Source: an uncultured Prevotellaceae bacterium (GTDB lineage: Bacteria; Bacteroidota; Bacteroidia; Bacteroidales; Bacteroidaceae). From it: a stretch of 64,000 nucleotides of DNA. The translations under genes were made by a program, and so were the position numbers. Location of the stretch: contig CADACW010000017.1 of NCBI GenBank assembly GCA_902786565.1, positions 45,164-109,163 on the forward strand. Direction: 5' to 3'. Shown in pieces: positions 45,670-55,400 of the stretch. The stretch's first letter is position 1; each line of letters starts with the position of its first letter. A model generated the notes under the pieces. That model did not search any database. It worked only from the letters and a program-made list of their open reading frames with translations, and had not been told where the DNA came from.

Positions 45670-45746
45670 AGTCCGCTTTGGGCCCCTTTTGGAGATGTAA
45701 AACTTTTTCCAACCATCACCTTGCTGATTGCGAATTGAATCTCGGT

Positions 45747-48188
45747 TTACTGTATGGCCACTTTGCGGCCATCGACGATGTAGAGCCCCCGCTTCGGCTG
45801 CCCCTTCAGCTGACGGCCAGAGAGATCGAAGCATTTGCCTTTTGCCGGTTGGTCGTTGCGGTATTGGGGAATCTCTTCAATTCCATTGACAATCAGCGAG
45901 GCTTTGAGCGGCAGGAGCGTCCACTGCCGGTGGATGGGCGTGGGGTTGCTGTCCTGATACTGCCAGACGGTGATTGTGGTGCCCGCCGCCGTCGACTCGT
46001 TGCTGAGGTCGAAGCCGTGGCTGCGGCCCTTGCTGGCCAGTATCTTGAAGAAGGGGTAGTCTACCATATCTATATAGAAGTTCTGCTCGCTGGCCAGTGC
46101 CTCCTGTGCCGTCAGCGACGTGCTGTTGCTGTTGCGGTGGGCGGTGAGGCGCAGTCCGAGGGCGTTCTGCAGTCCGTAAGTGCCGTCGCCCATTTCGGTC
46201 AGTGTCCACCGCTGGGCATCGCCGTAGTTGATGTCCTCGATGGTCACCCGGCTGCCCGTTGCGGTGATGGCGCGTGTGGTCTCGTGGCGTGGTATGATGA
46301 GGTACTCGCCGCCGTCTCTGAGCAGTTGGTCAGGACCTGCAGCCTCGCTGTGGGCGGGAATGATGAGTGTGGCAATGGACTGGGCGGGCATGACGACCGT
46401 CATCGTGGTGCCGTCGAGGGTGATGCCATTTTTGTTGCTGGCCAGATTCATGCTCGCCGATGTGCGGTAGGCCCTGATGGTGTTGAGCGCAGGCACGTCG
46501 GTGAAGAGCGAGAGGTCGATGGTGTGCACGGTTTTGGAGCCTTCGTTGAGCAGCACAAGCACCAGCGTGTCGCGGTCGGCATTGACGGCGGCCAGCGACT
46601 GCGGGCAGGGCGAAGTGATGATGTCGTAGCCGTGGCGGATGAAGCGTGTGCAGTGCTGGCGCACGTAGTAGTTCTTCACCTTCTTGTAGGTCTGGTTGGC
46701 GAAACTGCCCTGTATGGTGCACCACTGGTCGTTGGCCTCCTCCATGTACTGCCAGTCAATCCACGCTTCGGGTTGTATGTAGCGCACGTCGTTGATGAGG
46801 CGTTGGGCCAGGGCGAGGTTGCCGCCGAGGCCATTGCCGCCGGAGCCGGTCTCGCTCATCCACAACGGCATGTCGGCCTGATGGGCCAGCAGGGCCAGAC
46901 GGGCACGGTCGGCATTGCTGGCCTGATAGGTGTGGGTGTTCCACTGTCCCACCTTCGACAGCACGCCAGCTTTCTGATACTCCTTGAATCCCTGTACCGA
47001 CAGGCCCACATTGGTCTCGTCGCTGGCGGAGATGACCGTGCTGAGGCCCGATGCGCGCAAGATGGGCTCCAGCACACGTATGAAATTGATTTGCGACTGA
47101 TAGTCGAAATGGCAGCCCTCCTGCGGGCCGTTGGCATACCAGAAGCCGGTGACCGACTCGTTGAAGGGTTCGAGCGTCTTGAACTCGATGCCGTACTCGT
47201 CTTTGTAGTGTTTGCACACATCTACAAGATAATGGGCAAACTCCTCGTAGTACTCAGGCTTCAGGTTGTCCTTGCCGCCGTCGGTGTTGCCGCTGACGCA
47301 GCCGCTGTAGGTCATATAGTAGGGACAGGAGTTGCTGAACGCCTCGAAGACGGCATCGGGCCGTTTCTCCTTGATTTTCAGCATTATCTTGCGCTGTGCG
47401 GCATCGCGGTCCCAGTGATAGGCGTCGCCGCTGAAGTCCTTGAAGCCCTCCATCTCGGCGCGCAGGCCCTTGCCGCGCCCCATGTGGTGCGGGTCGCAAT
47501 TGCGGTTCTCGGGGTCGTCGCCGCCACCGATGTTATAGCGGAAGTGGGTGTAGTTCAGCCCGGTGGGACTGACCAGCCAGTCTACAATCTGGTCGATTTT
47601 CTCGTCCGGCCACTTGCCGCACTGTCCGGCCCACCAGCAGAGCGACACGCCCCAGCCGTCGAAGTGCTGGCGCACCACCTGCGGACAGACCATGTAGCGG
47701 AGGGTGTCGGTGGGCGGCGTGCCGTTCACCTTCTCGCTGAAGTACCACTGGTGCTTCATGTCGTTGCCGTCCTTGTCGGTGAAGACTTTCTGATGGGCAT
47801 CGTTGCTGTCGGTGCCCATAAATCTGCTGTTGGCCTTGCAGCGTATCCTGACATACTGGCCCGAGCCCTGCTCGATGCTCCATTGGGCCTCGTCGGCCGA
47901 ACCGTCGTCAATGAATGTTGAGTTCCACTGCCCTGACATGGACAGGAATTTCTCTTGCCCGGCCACCTGAATGGTGTAGTAGCCCTGGCCGGAGGGCGTC
48001 ACGGTCATCTGTTGCGGATTGGCAATGCCGGGGGCCTCGGTCCACCCGCCATCGTCTGTGCCGCACTCAAGATGGTTGCCACTGCTGTGCATCAGAAACA
48101 GCGTAGTGGCCTCGCTGAAACTGGTCTGGCCGAAAGCCCCAGCAAAGGCTGCCACGGCCAAAAACAATAGAAGTAATTCCTTTTTCAT
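45747..48188 (-). CDS. Secreted GH30 glycosidase with ricin-type domains (beta-1,6-galactanase-like)
   Basis: 813 residues; signal peptide MKKELLLLFLAVAAFAGAFG. An N-terminal ricin-like trefoil (about 25-155) is followed by the GH30 barrel starting FDGWGVSLCWWAGQCGKWPD, with acid/base in EPFNES (about 343) and nucleophile in MSETGSGG (about 446). The side beta domain, a second ricin-like part (about 610-765) and a tail CFDLSGRQLKGQPKRGLYIV follow. The WG.SLCWWA start suggests the galactanase-type GH30 subgroup rather than glucosylceramidase or xylanase; this is from memory of the family. Works with the GH2 nearby on galactan side chains (inference). Divergent from GH32 at 48499 with the candidate operator between. 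Confidence 0.83.
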   Translation of the reverse strand: MKKELLLLFLAVAAFAGAFGQTSFSEATTLFLMHSSGNHLECGTDDGGWTEAPGIANPQQMTVTPSGQGYYTIQVAGQEKFLSMSGQWNSTFIDDGSADEAQWSIEQGSGQYVRIRCKANSRFMGTDSNDAHQKVFTDKDGNDMKHQWYFSEKVNGTPPTDTLRYMVCPQVVRQHFDGWGVSLCWWAGQCGKWPDEKIDQIVDWLVSPTGLNYTHFRYNIGGGDDPENRNCDPHHMGRGKGLRAEMEGFKDFSGDAYHWDRDAAQRKIMLKIKEKRPDAVFEAFSNSCPYYMTYSGCVSGNTDGGKDNLKPEYYEEFAHYLVDVCKHYKDEYGIEFKTLEPFNESVTGFWYANGPQEGCHFDYQSQINFIRVLEPILRASGLSTVISASDETNVGLSVQGFKEYQKAGVLSKVGQWNTHTYQASNADRARLALLAHQADMPLWMSETGSGGNGLGGNLALAQRLINDVRYIQPEAWIDWQYMEEANDQWCTIQGSFANQTYKKVKNYYVRQHCTRFIRHGYDIITSPCPQSLAAVNADRDTLVLVLLNEGSKTVHTIDLSLFTDVPALNTIRAYRTSASMNLASNKNGITLDGTTMTVVMPAQSIATLIIPAHSEAAGPDQLLRDGGEYLIIPRHETTRAITATGSRVTIEDINYGDAQRWTLTEMGDGTYGLQNALGLRLTAHRNSNSTSLTAQEALASEQNFYIDMVDYPFFKILASKGRSHGFDLSNESTAAGTTITVWQYQDSNPTPIHRQWTLLPLKASLIVNGIEEIPQYRNDQPAKGKCFDLSGRQLKGQPKRGLYIVDGRKVAIQ

Positions 48189-48213
48189 ACCATATTATAA
48201 TATAATGCCGCTG

Positions 48214-48243
48214 CAAAGTTACGAAAAGTCGAGCGCAAAACAA
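48214..48243 (-). promoter_or_regulatory. Promoter of GH30
   Basis: Minus-strand TAACTTTG (48221-48214) with TTG (48243-48241) 19 bases upstream. Confidence 0.65.
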
Positions 48244-48362
48244 AGAAACTTGTTTCTTTTTTTTTTGGCGGCACGGAGCAAAGTAAAAATTCCCACCGTG
48301 GGAATGTTTGGGGTGGAACGCTGAAGAAATTGGAATAGCAGGAAAAATCGGCGTCGTGGTAG

Positions 48363-48407
48363 CAATAATCGTTCAATAACAAGTAAAAATGTTACATTGA
48401 ACGATTT
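48363..48407. promoter_or_regulatory. Candidate operator upstream of the second GH32
   Basis: CAATAATCGTTCA (48363-48375), 11 bases, AAATGTTACATTG (48387-48399) overlapping GAACGAT (48399-48405). Same half-sites and spacing as at 33602-33638 upstream of susC. The rest of 48189-48498 holds the two divergent promoters. Confidence 0.68.
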
Positions 48408-48455
48408 TTCTTTAACTATGTTACAGAAATAGCAGCGTATTTTTGGGGAAATGCG

Positions 48456-48463
48456 TACATTTG
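48456..48463 (+). promoter_or_regulatory. -7 element of the GH32-permease-fructokinase operon
   Basis: TACATTTG followed by C, 36 bases before the GH32 start and about 50 bases after the candidate operator. Confidence 0.6.
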
Positions 48464-48498
48464 CACCATAATTGTTCGATTAACTAAAAACTTAAGAA

Positions 48499-50151
48499 AT
48501 GAAAAAGCTATTATTCTCTCTGATTGCAGCGATGGTGGTGTCACTGGCCAAGGCCCAGGTGACACCGATGGTGCTGGGCGACAAACACGCCATGCTGCGC
48601 ACTCAGACAACGAAGTTCGTGCTTCTGCCTGTGCAGGAGACGGAGGAAATTGCGTCTATCGCCGTGCTCGACGGGCGCAACGAGATGGTGCAGCGGCTGA
48701 ACGTGAAGCTGGCCGTTGACCGTGTGGACTATTATGTGCCCTACGAGCTGAAGGGTGCCCGCCTTCTGGACATCGAGTTCCACGGCGACCGCCGGCAGAA
48801 GGGAGCCGTGGGCGAGTTCGTGTGCTGGAAAGAGATGAAGTTCTCCGACACTTTCGACACGACCAACCGTGAGCATTTCCGCCCCCTCTACCACCACACT
48901 CCGCTCTACGGATGGATGAACGACCCCAATGGCATGTTCTACAAGGACGGGGTCTGGCACCTCTACTATCAGTATAACCCCTACGGCTCGCAGTGGGAGA
49001 ACATGCACTGGGGCCACTCCACATCGAAGGACCTGGTGCACTGGGAGGCCCAGCCTATGGCCTTCGAGCCCGACTGGCTGGGCAGCATCTTCAGTGGCTC
49101 GTGCATCACCAATGGCTCTGACGTTGTGGCCTTCTACACCTCGGCCGGGCATCACCAGACGCAGTCGATGGCAGTGTCGAAGGACAACGGGCGCACCTTT
49201 AAGAAATATGAGGGCAACCCTGTCTTGACATCCAGCAAGCCCGACTTCCGCGACCCCAACGTGTTTTGGCATGAGCAGACGAAGCGCTGGATTATGATTC
49301 TGGCTGTGGGGCAGGAGATGCAGATTTACTCCTCTGCCGACCTGAAGGCCTGGAAGTATGAGTCGTCGTTTGGCCAGGAGTATGGCTGTCACGGTGGCGT
49401 GTGGGAGTGTCCTGACCTGTTTATGATAGGCGACAAGTGGGTGCTGCTCTGCAACATTAACCCCGGCGGCCCGTTTGGCGGCTCGGCAACGCAGTATTTC
49501 GTGGGGCAGTTCGACGGTCATAAGTTCACTTGCGAGTCGATGCCGAAGGTGACGAAGTGGATGGACTATGGCAAGGACCACTATGCCACGGTGTCGTTCT
49601 ACAACGCCCCGGAGAACCGCCGCGTGGTGCTGGCTTGGATGTCGAACTGGCAGTATGCCAACCAGGTGCCTACGAAGCAGTTCCGCTCGGCCAACTCTAT
49701 TGCCCGCGACCTTGGCCTCTTTACCCACGGCGAGGAGACCTACGTCAGCGTGGTGCCCTCAAAAGAGATGCTCGCCCTGCGCGGCGCAAAGGTGAAGAAG
49801 CCTACGGAGGCTTGTGAGATAGTGGTTGACATGAAGGGCCAGACGGAGATTGTGCTGTCGAACACGAAGGGTGAGCAAGTGGTGATGACCTACGACGCCG
49901 CGAAGCAGACCTTTGCCATGGACCGCACGAAGAGCGGCGACGTGAGCTTCAGCGAGGCTTTCCCCTGTGTGACTGTGGCTCCCACCTACGGCACTATCAA
50001 GCAGCTGCGCCTCTTCATCGACCGCTGCAGCATCGAGGCCTTCGATGCCGAGGGCAAGATGGCCATGACCAACCTCGTATTCCCCTCGGAGCCTTACAAC
50101 ACAATAAAGGTAAAGGGCGGAAAGGCAACAATCTACCAAATTGAAAATTAA
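48499..50151 (+). CDS. Secreted GH32 beta-fructosidase (exo-levanase/inulinase/invertase type)
   Basis: 550 residues; signal peptide to about residue 19. An N-terminal beta domain (about 22-118) precedes the propeller with WMNDPNG (nucleophile Asp about 140), FRDPNV (about 250) and ECPDLF (Glu about 303). The C-terminal sandwich contains RCSIEAFDAEGKMAMTNLVF. It releases fructose from fructans or sucrose, probably in the periplasm. Followed by permease (18 bases) and fructokinase (7 bases), the route for the released fructose. The last residues and stop (QIEN) lie in a heptad array. Confidence 0.92.
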   Translation: MKKLLFSLIAAMVVSLAKAQVTPMVLGDKHAMLRTQTTKFVLLPVQETEEIASIAVLDGRNEMVQRLNVKLAVDRVDYYVPYELKGARLLDIEFHGDRRQKGAVGEFVCWKEMKFSDTFDTTNREHFRPLYHHTPLYGWMNDPNGMFYKDGVWHLYYQYNPYGSQWENMHWGHSTSKDLVHWEAQPMAFEPDWLGSIFSGSCITNGSDVVAFYTSAGHHQTQSMAVSKDNGRTFKKYEGNPVLTSSKPDFRDPNVFWHEQTKRWIMILAVGQEMQIYSSADLKAWKYESSFGQEYGCHGGVWECPDLFMIGDKWVLLCNINPGGPFGGSATQYFVGQFDGHKFTCESMPKVTKWMDYGKDHYATVSFYNAPENRRVVLAWMSNWQYANQVPTKQFRSANSIARDLGLFTHGEETYVSVVPSKEMLALRGAKVKKPTEACEIVVDMKGQTEIVLSNTKGEQVVMTYDAAKQTFAMDRTKSGDVSFSEAFPCVTVAPTYGTIKQLRLFIDRCSIEAFDAEGKMAMTNLVFPSEPYNTIKVKGGKATIYQIEN

Positions 50152-50166
50152 TAACTGACAATTGAT
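50139..50166. repeat. Heptad units over the GH32 stop
   Basis: AATTGAA, AATTAAT, AACTGAC, AATTGAT: four units spanning the stop codon at 50149-50151 and ending at the ribosome-binding region of the permease gene. Confidence 0.7.
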
Positions 50167-50169
50167 ATT

Positions 50170-51330
50170 ATGAGTAAAACAAGTAAACTGGCCCTCATCC
50201 CCGTGATGCTCTGCTTCTTCTGCATGGGCTTCGTGGATCTGGTGGGCATTGCCTCCAATTATGTGAAGGAAGACCTCTCGCTGACCGACTCTGTGGCCAA
50301 CGTGTTCCCCTCGCTGGTGTTCTTCTGGTTCCTCATCTTCAGCGTTCCCACCGGTATGCTGATGAATAAGATTGGCCGCAAGAAGACTGTGCTGCTCTCG
50401 CTTGTGGTGACGGTGGTGTCACTGTTGCTGCCCCTGTTTGGCGAGTCCTTCGGCATCATGCTCATGGCCTTCTCCCTCTTGGGCATCGGCAACGCCCTGA
50501 TGCAGACCTCGCTCAACCCGCTGGTGTCAACGGTGATGGGCGGCGGCAACCTTGCCTCGACGCTCACCTTCGGACAGTTCGTCAAGGCCATCGCCTCGTT
50601 CTCGGCTCCTTATCTGGCCATGTGGGGTGCTACGATGGTCATCCCTGAGTTTGGGCTGAATTGGCGCGTGCTCTTCGCCATCTTCTTCATCGTCGGCGTG
50701 CTCTCCACCATCCTGCTTTTTGTCACTCCCATCGAGGAACCGCCCATCGAGGGCAAGCCCTCCACCTTTGTGGAGTGCTTCAAGCTGCTAGGCACCCCCA
50801 TCGTGCTGCTGTCGTTCCTCGGCATCATGTGCCACGTGGGCATCGACGTGGGAACAAACACCACAGCTCCGAAGATTCTGATGGAGCGCTTGGGCATGTC
50901 GCTCAATGAGGCCGCTTTCGCTACCTCGCTCTACTTCATCTTCCGTACCATTGGCTGTCTGACGGGGTCGTTCTTCCTCCGTGTGCTGAAGATGCGCACC
51001 TTCTTCATCATCTCTGTTGTGCTGATGGCCTTGTCAATGTGCGGCCTGTTCTTCGGACACGAGCAGTGGGTGCTCTACACGGCCATCGCCCTTGTGGGCT
51101 ACGGCAACTCCAACGTGTTCTCCATGTGCTTTGCCACCGCCCTTGAGTCGATGCCCACCAAGCAGAACGAGGTCAGTGGCCTGATGATTATGGGTCTCTT
51201 CGGCGGAACAGTCTTCCCCTTGCTTATGGGCTTTATGAGCGATGCTATGGGGCAGGCCGGCGCCGTGCTGGTCATGGCCGTGGGTGTGCTCTATCTCTTT
51301 ACGTATATCAAACAACTAAAAACCGCATAA
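50170..51330 (+). CDS. MFS sugar permease (probably fructose)
   Basis: 386 residues with about 12 membrane helices; similar to the FucP-like sugar:proton symporters. Characteristic features: MLCFFCMGFVDLVGIASNYV at the start, the loop MNKIGRKK after helix 2, and LLGIGNALMQTSLNPLVS. In B. theta the equivalent gene of the levan locus (BT1758) is the inner-membrane fructose transporter. Located between GH32 and fructokinase in one operon. Confidence 0.86.
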   Translation: MSKTSKLALIPVMLCFFCMGFVDLVGIASNYVKEDLSLTDSVANVFPSLVFFWFLIFSVPTGMLMNKIGRKKTVLLSLVVTVVSLLLPLFGESFGIMLMAFSLLGIGNALMQTSLNPLVSTVMGGGNLASTLTFGQFVKAIASFSAPYLAMWGATMVIPEFGLNWRVLFAIFFIVGVLSTILLFVTPIEEPPIEGKPSTFVECFKLLGTPIVLLSFLGIMCHVGIDVGTNTTAPKILMERLGMSLNEAAFATSLYFIFRTIGCLTGSFFLRVLKMRTFFIISVVLMALSMCGLFFGHEQWVLYTAIALVGYGNSNVFSMCFATALESMPTKQNEVSGLMIMGLFGGTVFPLLMGFMSDAMGQAGAVLVMAVGVLYLFTYIKQLKTA

Positions 51331-51337
51331 ATCAATT

Positions 51338-52222
51338 ATGAATCAGAAACGTTATGTTGTAGGACTCGGAGAAGTGCTGTGGGATGTACTTCCCGAAGGT
51401 AAGAAACTGGGTGGCGCACCCGCCAACTTCGCCTATCATGCCGGGCAGTTCTTAGGCATGGACAATACCATCGCCGTGAGTGCGCTGGGCAACGACAAAC
51501 TGGCCGACGAGACAGTTGACGCCCTGAAGGAGCACGGGCTGAACGACCTGCTGCCCCGCGTGCCTTATCCTACGGGCACAGTACAGGTGCAGCTCGACGA
51601 GCAAGGCATCCCCACGTATGACATCAAGGAGAACGTGGCCTGGGACAACATCCCCTTCGACGAGGACATCGCCCAGATAGCCCGCAACTGCCGCGCCGTG
51701 TGCTTCGGCTCGCTGGCACAGCGCAATGTGGTGAGCCGCGAAACCATCCAGAAGTTCCTCGATGCCACACCTGCCGACTGCCTGAAAATCTTCGACATCA
51801 ACTTGCGCCAGCAGTTCTACACCCAGGAGATTCTGCGCGAGTCGTTCCAGCGGTGCAACATTCTAAAGATTAACGACGAAGAGCTGGTGCTCATCGGCCG
51901 TATGTTCGGCTATCCCGGCCTGGACATTGAGAACAAGTGCTGGCTCATCCTGGGCAAGTACAACCTGGACATGCTCGTCCTGACCTGCGGCACCAACGGC
52001 TCGTATGTCTTCACGCCCGGCCAGATGTCGTTCCAGGAGACACCGAAGGTCAAGGTGGCCGACACCGTCGGAGCCGGCGACTCGTTCACGGGTTCCTTCG
52101 TGGGCAGCATCCTCAATGGCAAGTCGGTGCCTGAGGCTCATCGCACCGCCGTACAGGTCAGCGCCTTCGTCTGCACCCAGAACGGCGCCATGCCCGCTCT
52201 GCCGCAGGAGTTGCTCAAATAA
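51338..52222 (+). CDS. Fructokinase (PfkB family)
   Basis: 294 residues. N-terminal VGLGEVLWDVLPEGKKLGGA (substrate GGAPANFAYH), C-terminal ATP/anion-hole motif DTVGAGDSFTGSFVGSILNG with catalytic Asp near 247. It phosphorylates fructose imported by the adjacent permease and feeds glycolysis. Last gene of the operon; a terminator follows. Confidence 0.92.
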   Translation: MNQKRYVVGLGEVLWDVLPEGKKLGGAPANFAYHAGQFLGMDNTIAVSALGNDKLADETVDALKEHGLNDLLPRVPYPTGTVQVQLDEQGIPTYDIKENVAWDNIPFDEDIAQIARNCRAVCFGSLAQRNVVSRETIQKFLDATPADCLKIFDINLRQQFYTQEILRESFQRCNILKINDEELVLIGRMFGYPGLDIENKCWLILGKYNLDMLVLTCGTNGSYVFTPGQMSFQETPKVKVADTVGAGDSFTGSFVGSILNGKSVPEAHRTAVQVSAFVCTQNGAMPALPQELLK

Positions 52223-52248
52223 GGGCGAATCATCCACCATTATGATAT

Positions 52249-52286
52249 GCCAGGGCAGACATTCCAGTCGTGCCCTGGCTTTTTTG
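52249..52286 (+). terminator. Terminator after fructokinase
   Basis: GCCAGGGCA / TGCCCTGGC stem with a 13-base loop, followed by TTTTTTG. Confidence 0.88.
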
Positions 52287-52371
52287 TTGATTTTAGTGGT
52301 AAAAATTGGTCTGCGACGCAAAAATCCTCCTGATTGACGCTTTTTTGCTCCCTACAAATAGAAAAATAGTG

Positions 52372-52379
52372 TAATTTTG
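52372..52379 (+). promoter_or_regulatory. -7 element of the pectin esterase gene
   Basis: TAATTTTG followed by C; a TTG lies 24 bases upstream (52345-52347). Leader of about 43 bases. Confidence 0.5.
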
Positions 52380-52427
52380 CAGCCAAGAACTTTATTATTA
52401 ACCCAAATTTATCTATTCCAACCCATT

Positions 52428-55400
52428 ATGAAGAAACTTTCAACTATTATCTTCCTCCTGTCGTTGGCTTTCGGCCTCTCGATGCAGGCCAAGAAGGTGC
52501 ACACCCTGGGCGACTCCACGATGGCACCTTACGATGAGAACGCCACAGTCACCCGAGGCTGGGGCATGTACTTCGGCAACTTCCTCACCAACGGCTGGAC
52601 CAGTGTGAACTACGCCAGGGGCGGACGCGACTCTCGCGGCGGTTACAACGAGTTGTGGCAGAACGCCAAGAGCAGCGTCCAGGCCGGCGACTATGTGCTT
52701 ATCCAGTTTGCCCACAACGACGAGAAAATAGGTGGTGCCGACCGTGACGCTGTCTATAATTATTATATTAGCAAGGGTATGACCACCGAGGCCGCCGCAC
52801 TCGACACCCGTGGCACCACGCCCTCGACCACCTACAAGGAGTGGCTCACCAAAATAGTCAACGAGGTGAAGGCCAAAAATGCCACACCCGTGCTCGTTTC
52901 GGCCGTCTGCCGCTGCTATTTCTCCAACGAGAAGATCAACCGTGCCGGACGTCACGATTTGGGCGACAAGTTCACCATCCTCACCGATAACGGACTGGTG
53001 GAGGGCAACAAGGTTGGCACCGATGACCACTCGATGGACTACTCCTACCACATGAAGCAGTTGGCGGCTGAGCTTGGCGTGGACTTCATCGACATGACCA
53101 CCGCCACCAAGGAACTGTATGAGAGCTATGGCTCGACAAAGTGCAAGGCCACGCTCTTCAACGAGAACGACAACACCCACTACAACGCCACGGGCGCTCT
53201 GCTCGCAGCCCGTCTCTGTGCACAGCTGATGAAGGAGCAGGGCATCCTGAGTGATGCCATCATTGTGCCCACCGACCTCTCGGTGAACCCTGCTGTGGCC
53301 GATATGGGTGACGGCTATAAGGGCCAGACAGCCACCAAGGAACTGACGCTCAACGGCTTCGGACTCTCGCCTGCCGAGGGCACCATCAGCATCACCGCCA
53401 CCGACGGCATCGAGCTCTCGCTTGACAAGAAGACATGGGCCAGCAGCCTCAGTGTGGACTATAAGAACGGCACGCTCGTGCAGACCTTCTTTGCCCGTGT
53501 GCAGCTTGCCGACACCGGCCTCTTCACAGGCACTATCACTGCCGCTCAGGGCAGCAAGAGCATTGACGTGCCTCTCTCGGTAAACATCATCGAACTGGGT
53601 GGCGGCGCCCCTTTTAGCGTCACGTGGCCTTTGACCGCCAACGATGCTGCCGTCACCGTGCCTGACGGCTTGCCTGTCGGGGATGTGAAGTACAGTATGC
53701 TCACCAAGTATGGCAACAACGCCGACTACGGCACTCTGGCATACGTTGAGGGCGGCTGGGCAAAGGCCGAGGACGACGATCCTGACCGCTATGTGCAGTT
53801 CAGCTTGCGCTGCCCTGAGGGTCAGACAATCGACATCAACAACATCGCAATGCTTGTAGGCGCACGCGGCGGCAATGGTATGCGTTGCCACGTCTACTAC
53901 TCCACTGACGGGTTCCGCACCCGTACCACCATCTATGCCCCCTCGTCGATGACATCGAACACAATGAACACCGTTGAGGCACAGCCGGTCATCAGCCTTG
54001 AGGAGGGCGAGGAGCTGCAGCTGCGCGTCTATCCCTGGTACACCAGCAATGCCACGGGCAAGTATATCTGTGTGAAGGACCTGACCGTCAGCGGCCAGAT
54101 GAAGAGTGCCGGGGGTGTAAACATTGAGGGCAATATTCTCTTCAAACTCGACAAGGGCGGCGTGGAGCAGGCCGACGATGCCGTCTTCACCCCCTCCGAC
54201 ATGCAGGCTGGCTTTGCCGCCAAGAAATTCACTGCCGGCAGCTCGCTCACCTTGAACGGCACCACTACCTACACCGGACAGAACAACGAGAAGACCACGC
54301 AGACCAGCATCTACAACGGCACCGATGGCTCGTTCCCCTCTACTCCCACGCCGGAAAACACGCTGACATTGACACTCACACCAGAGGACGGCTATCAATT
54401 CGTGCCCGCCAAACTGTCGTTTGAAGGTGCCCGCTATGGCACCGACGGTGGCACGCTGACCGTCAGCGCCGCTGTTGGAGACAATCAGCAGACCCTCTGC
54501 GAGAAGGCTAATGTGAACCGCAGCGGCAAGAGCCTCGACTTGTCGCAGTTCAGCTTCGAACTGAGCAATCTCGTGGCCTCGTTCGACGAGCCGCTACGTC
54601 TCAACTTCTCGTTCATCGGACTGGGCAAGACCAAGACTATGGGACTCTCCAACATCGTCGTTGAAGGGCAGCTCGTGGGTAGCAGCTCTACCACCACGAA
54701 ATATGCGTTGAACACCATCGTCGAGCCTGCCGAGGCCGGAACCGTCACCCGTGAGCCAGACCTCACGTCGTACAAGGAAGGTGCTGAGGTGATACTCACC
54801 GCCAACAAGAACTTTGGCTACCGCTTCGTGGAGTGGCAGGACAACGAGGGCAAAACGCTCTCTACCGATGCCGTCTTCACCGTCAAGATGGCCGCAGAAC
54901 AGACCGTCAAGGCCGTGTTTCAGAGTGTGCCCGTCTATACCGTGACTACCCGCGTCACCAACGATGCCGACCGCACGCTGGGCAGCATCACACTGACCCC
55001 CAACGACCACAACAACCAGTATGAGGCTGGTTCAGAGATTACCGTCACGGCCAATGAGAGCAAGATTCTGAAGTTCCTCCAGTGGACTGACGAGAACGAG
55101 AATGCCGGCACTACGGCTGTTCGTACCCTGACCGTGAACAGCGACATGGAGCTGGTGGCCAACTATGAGGTGCAGGACTTTATCGCCGTCTTCGACGCTT
55201 CGGCTAACAACTACTACGTCTATCCCTCCACGTCGGGTTATCCATTCCCGGCTGACCTCACTTGGGACAACGAGCGTAACGCCTTCAGTTCCGTGGTGAA
55301 AGTTTCCAACGGTTCATTGGCCTACACTCAGGACGGCGGCCTCCCAGTGGTGCGCAACCGCGAAGGTGTGGTGCTTTCGGGCATCAACGGCCTCTACCAG

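Noticed and set aside
45654-47921. 755-codon open frame opposite GH30
   Set aside because: Shadow ORF; the minus-strand GH30 has signal peptide and catalytic motifs.
52440-54398. 652-codon open frame opposite the pectin esterase
   Set aside because: Shadow ORF without signal, motif or promoter.
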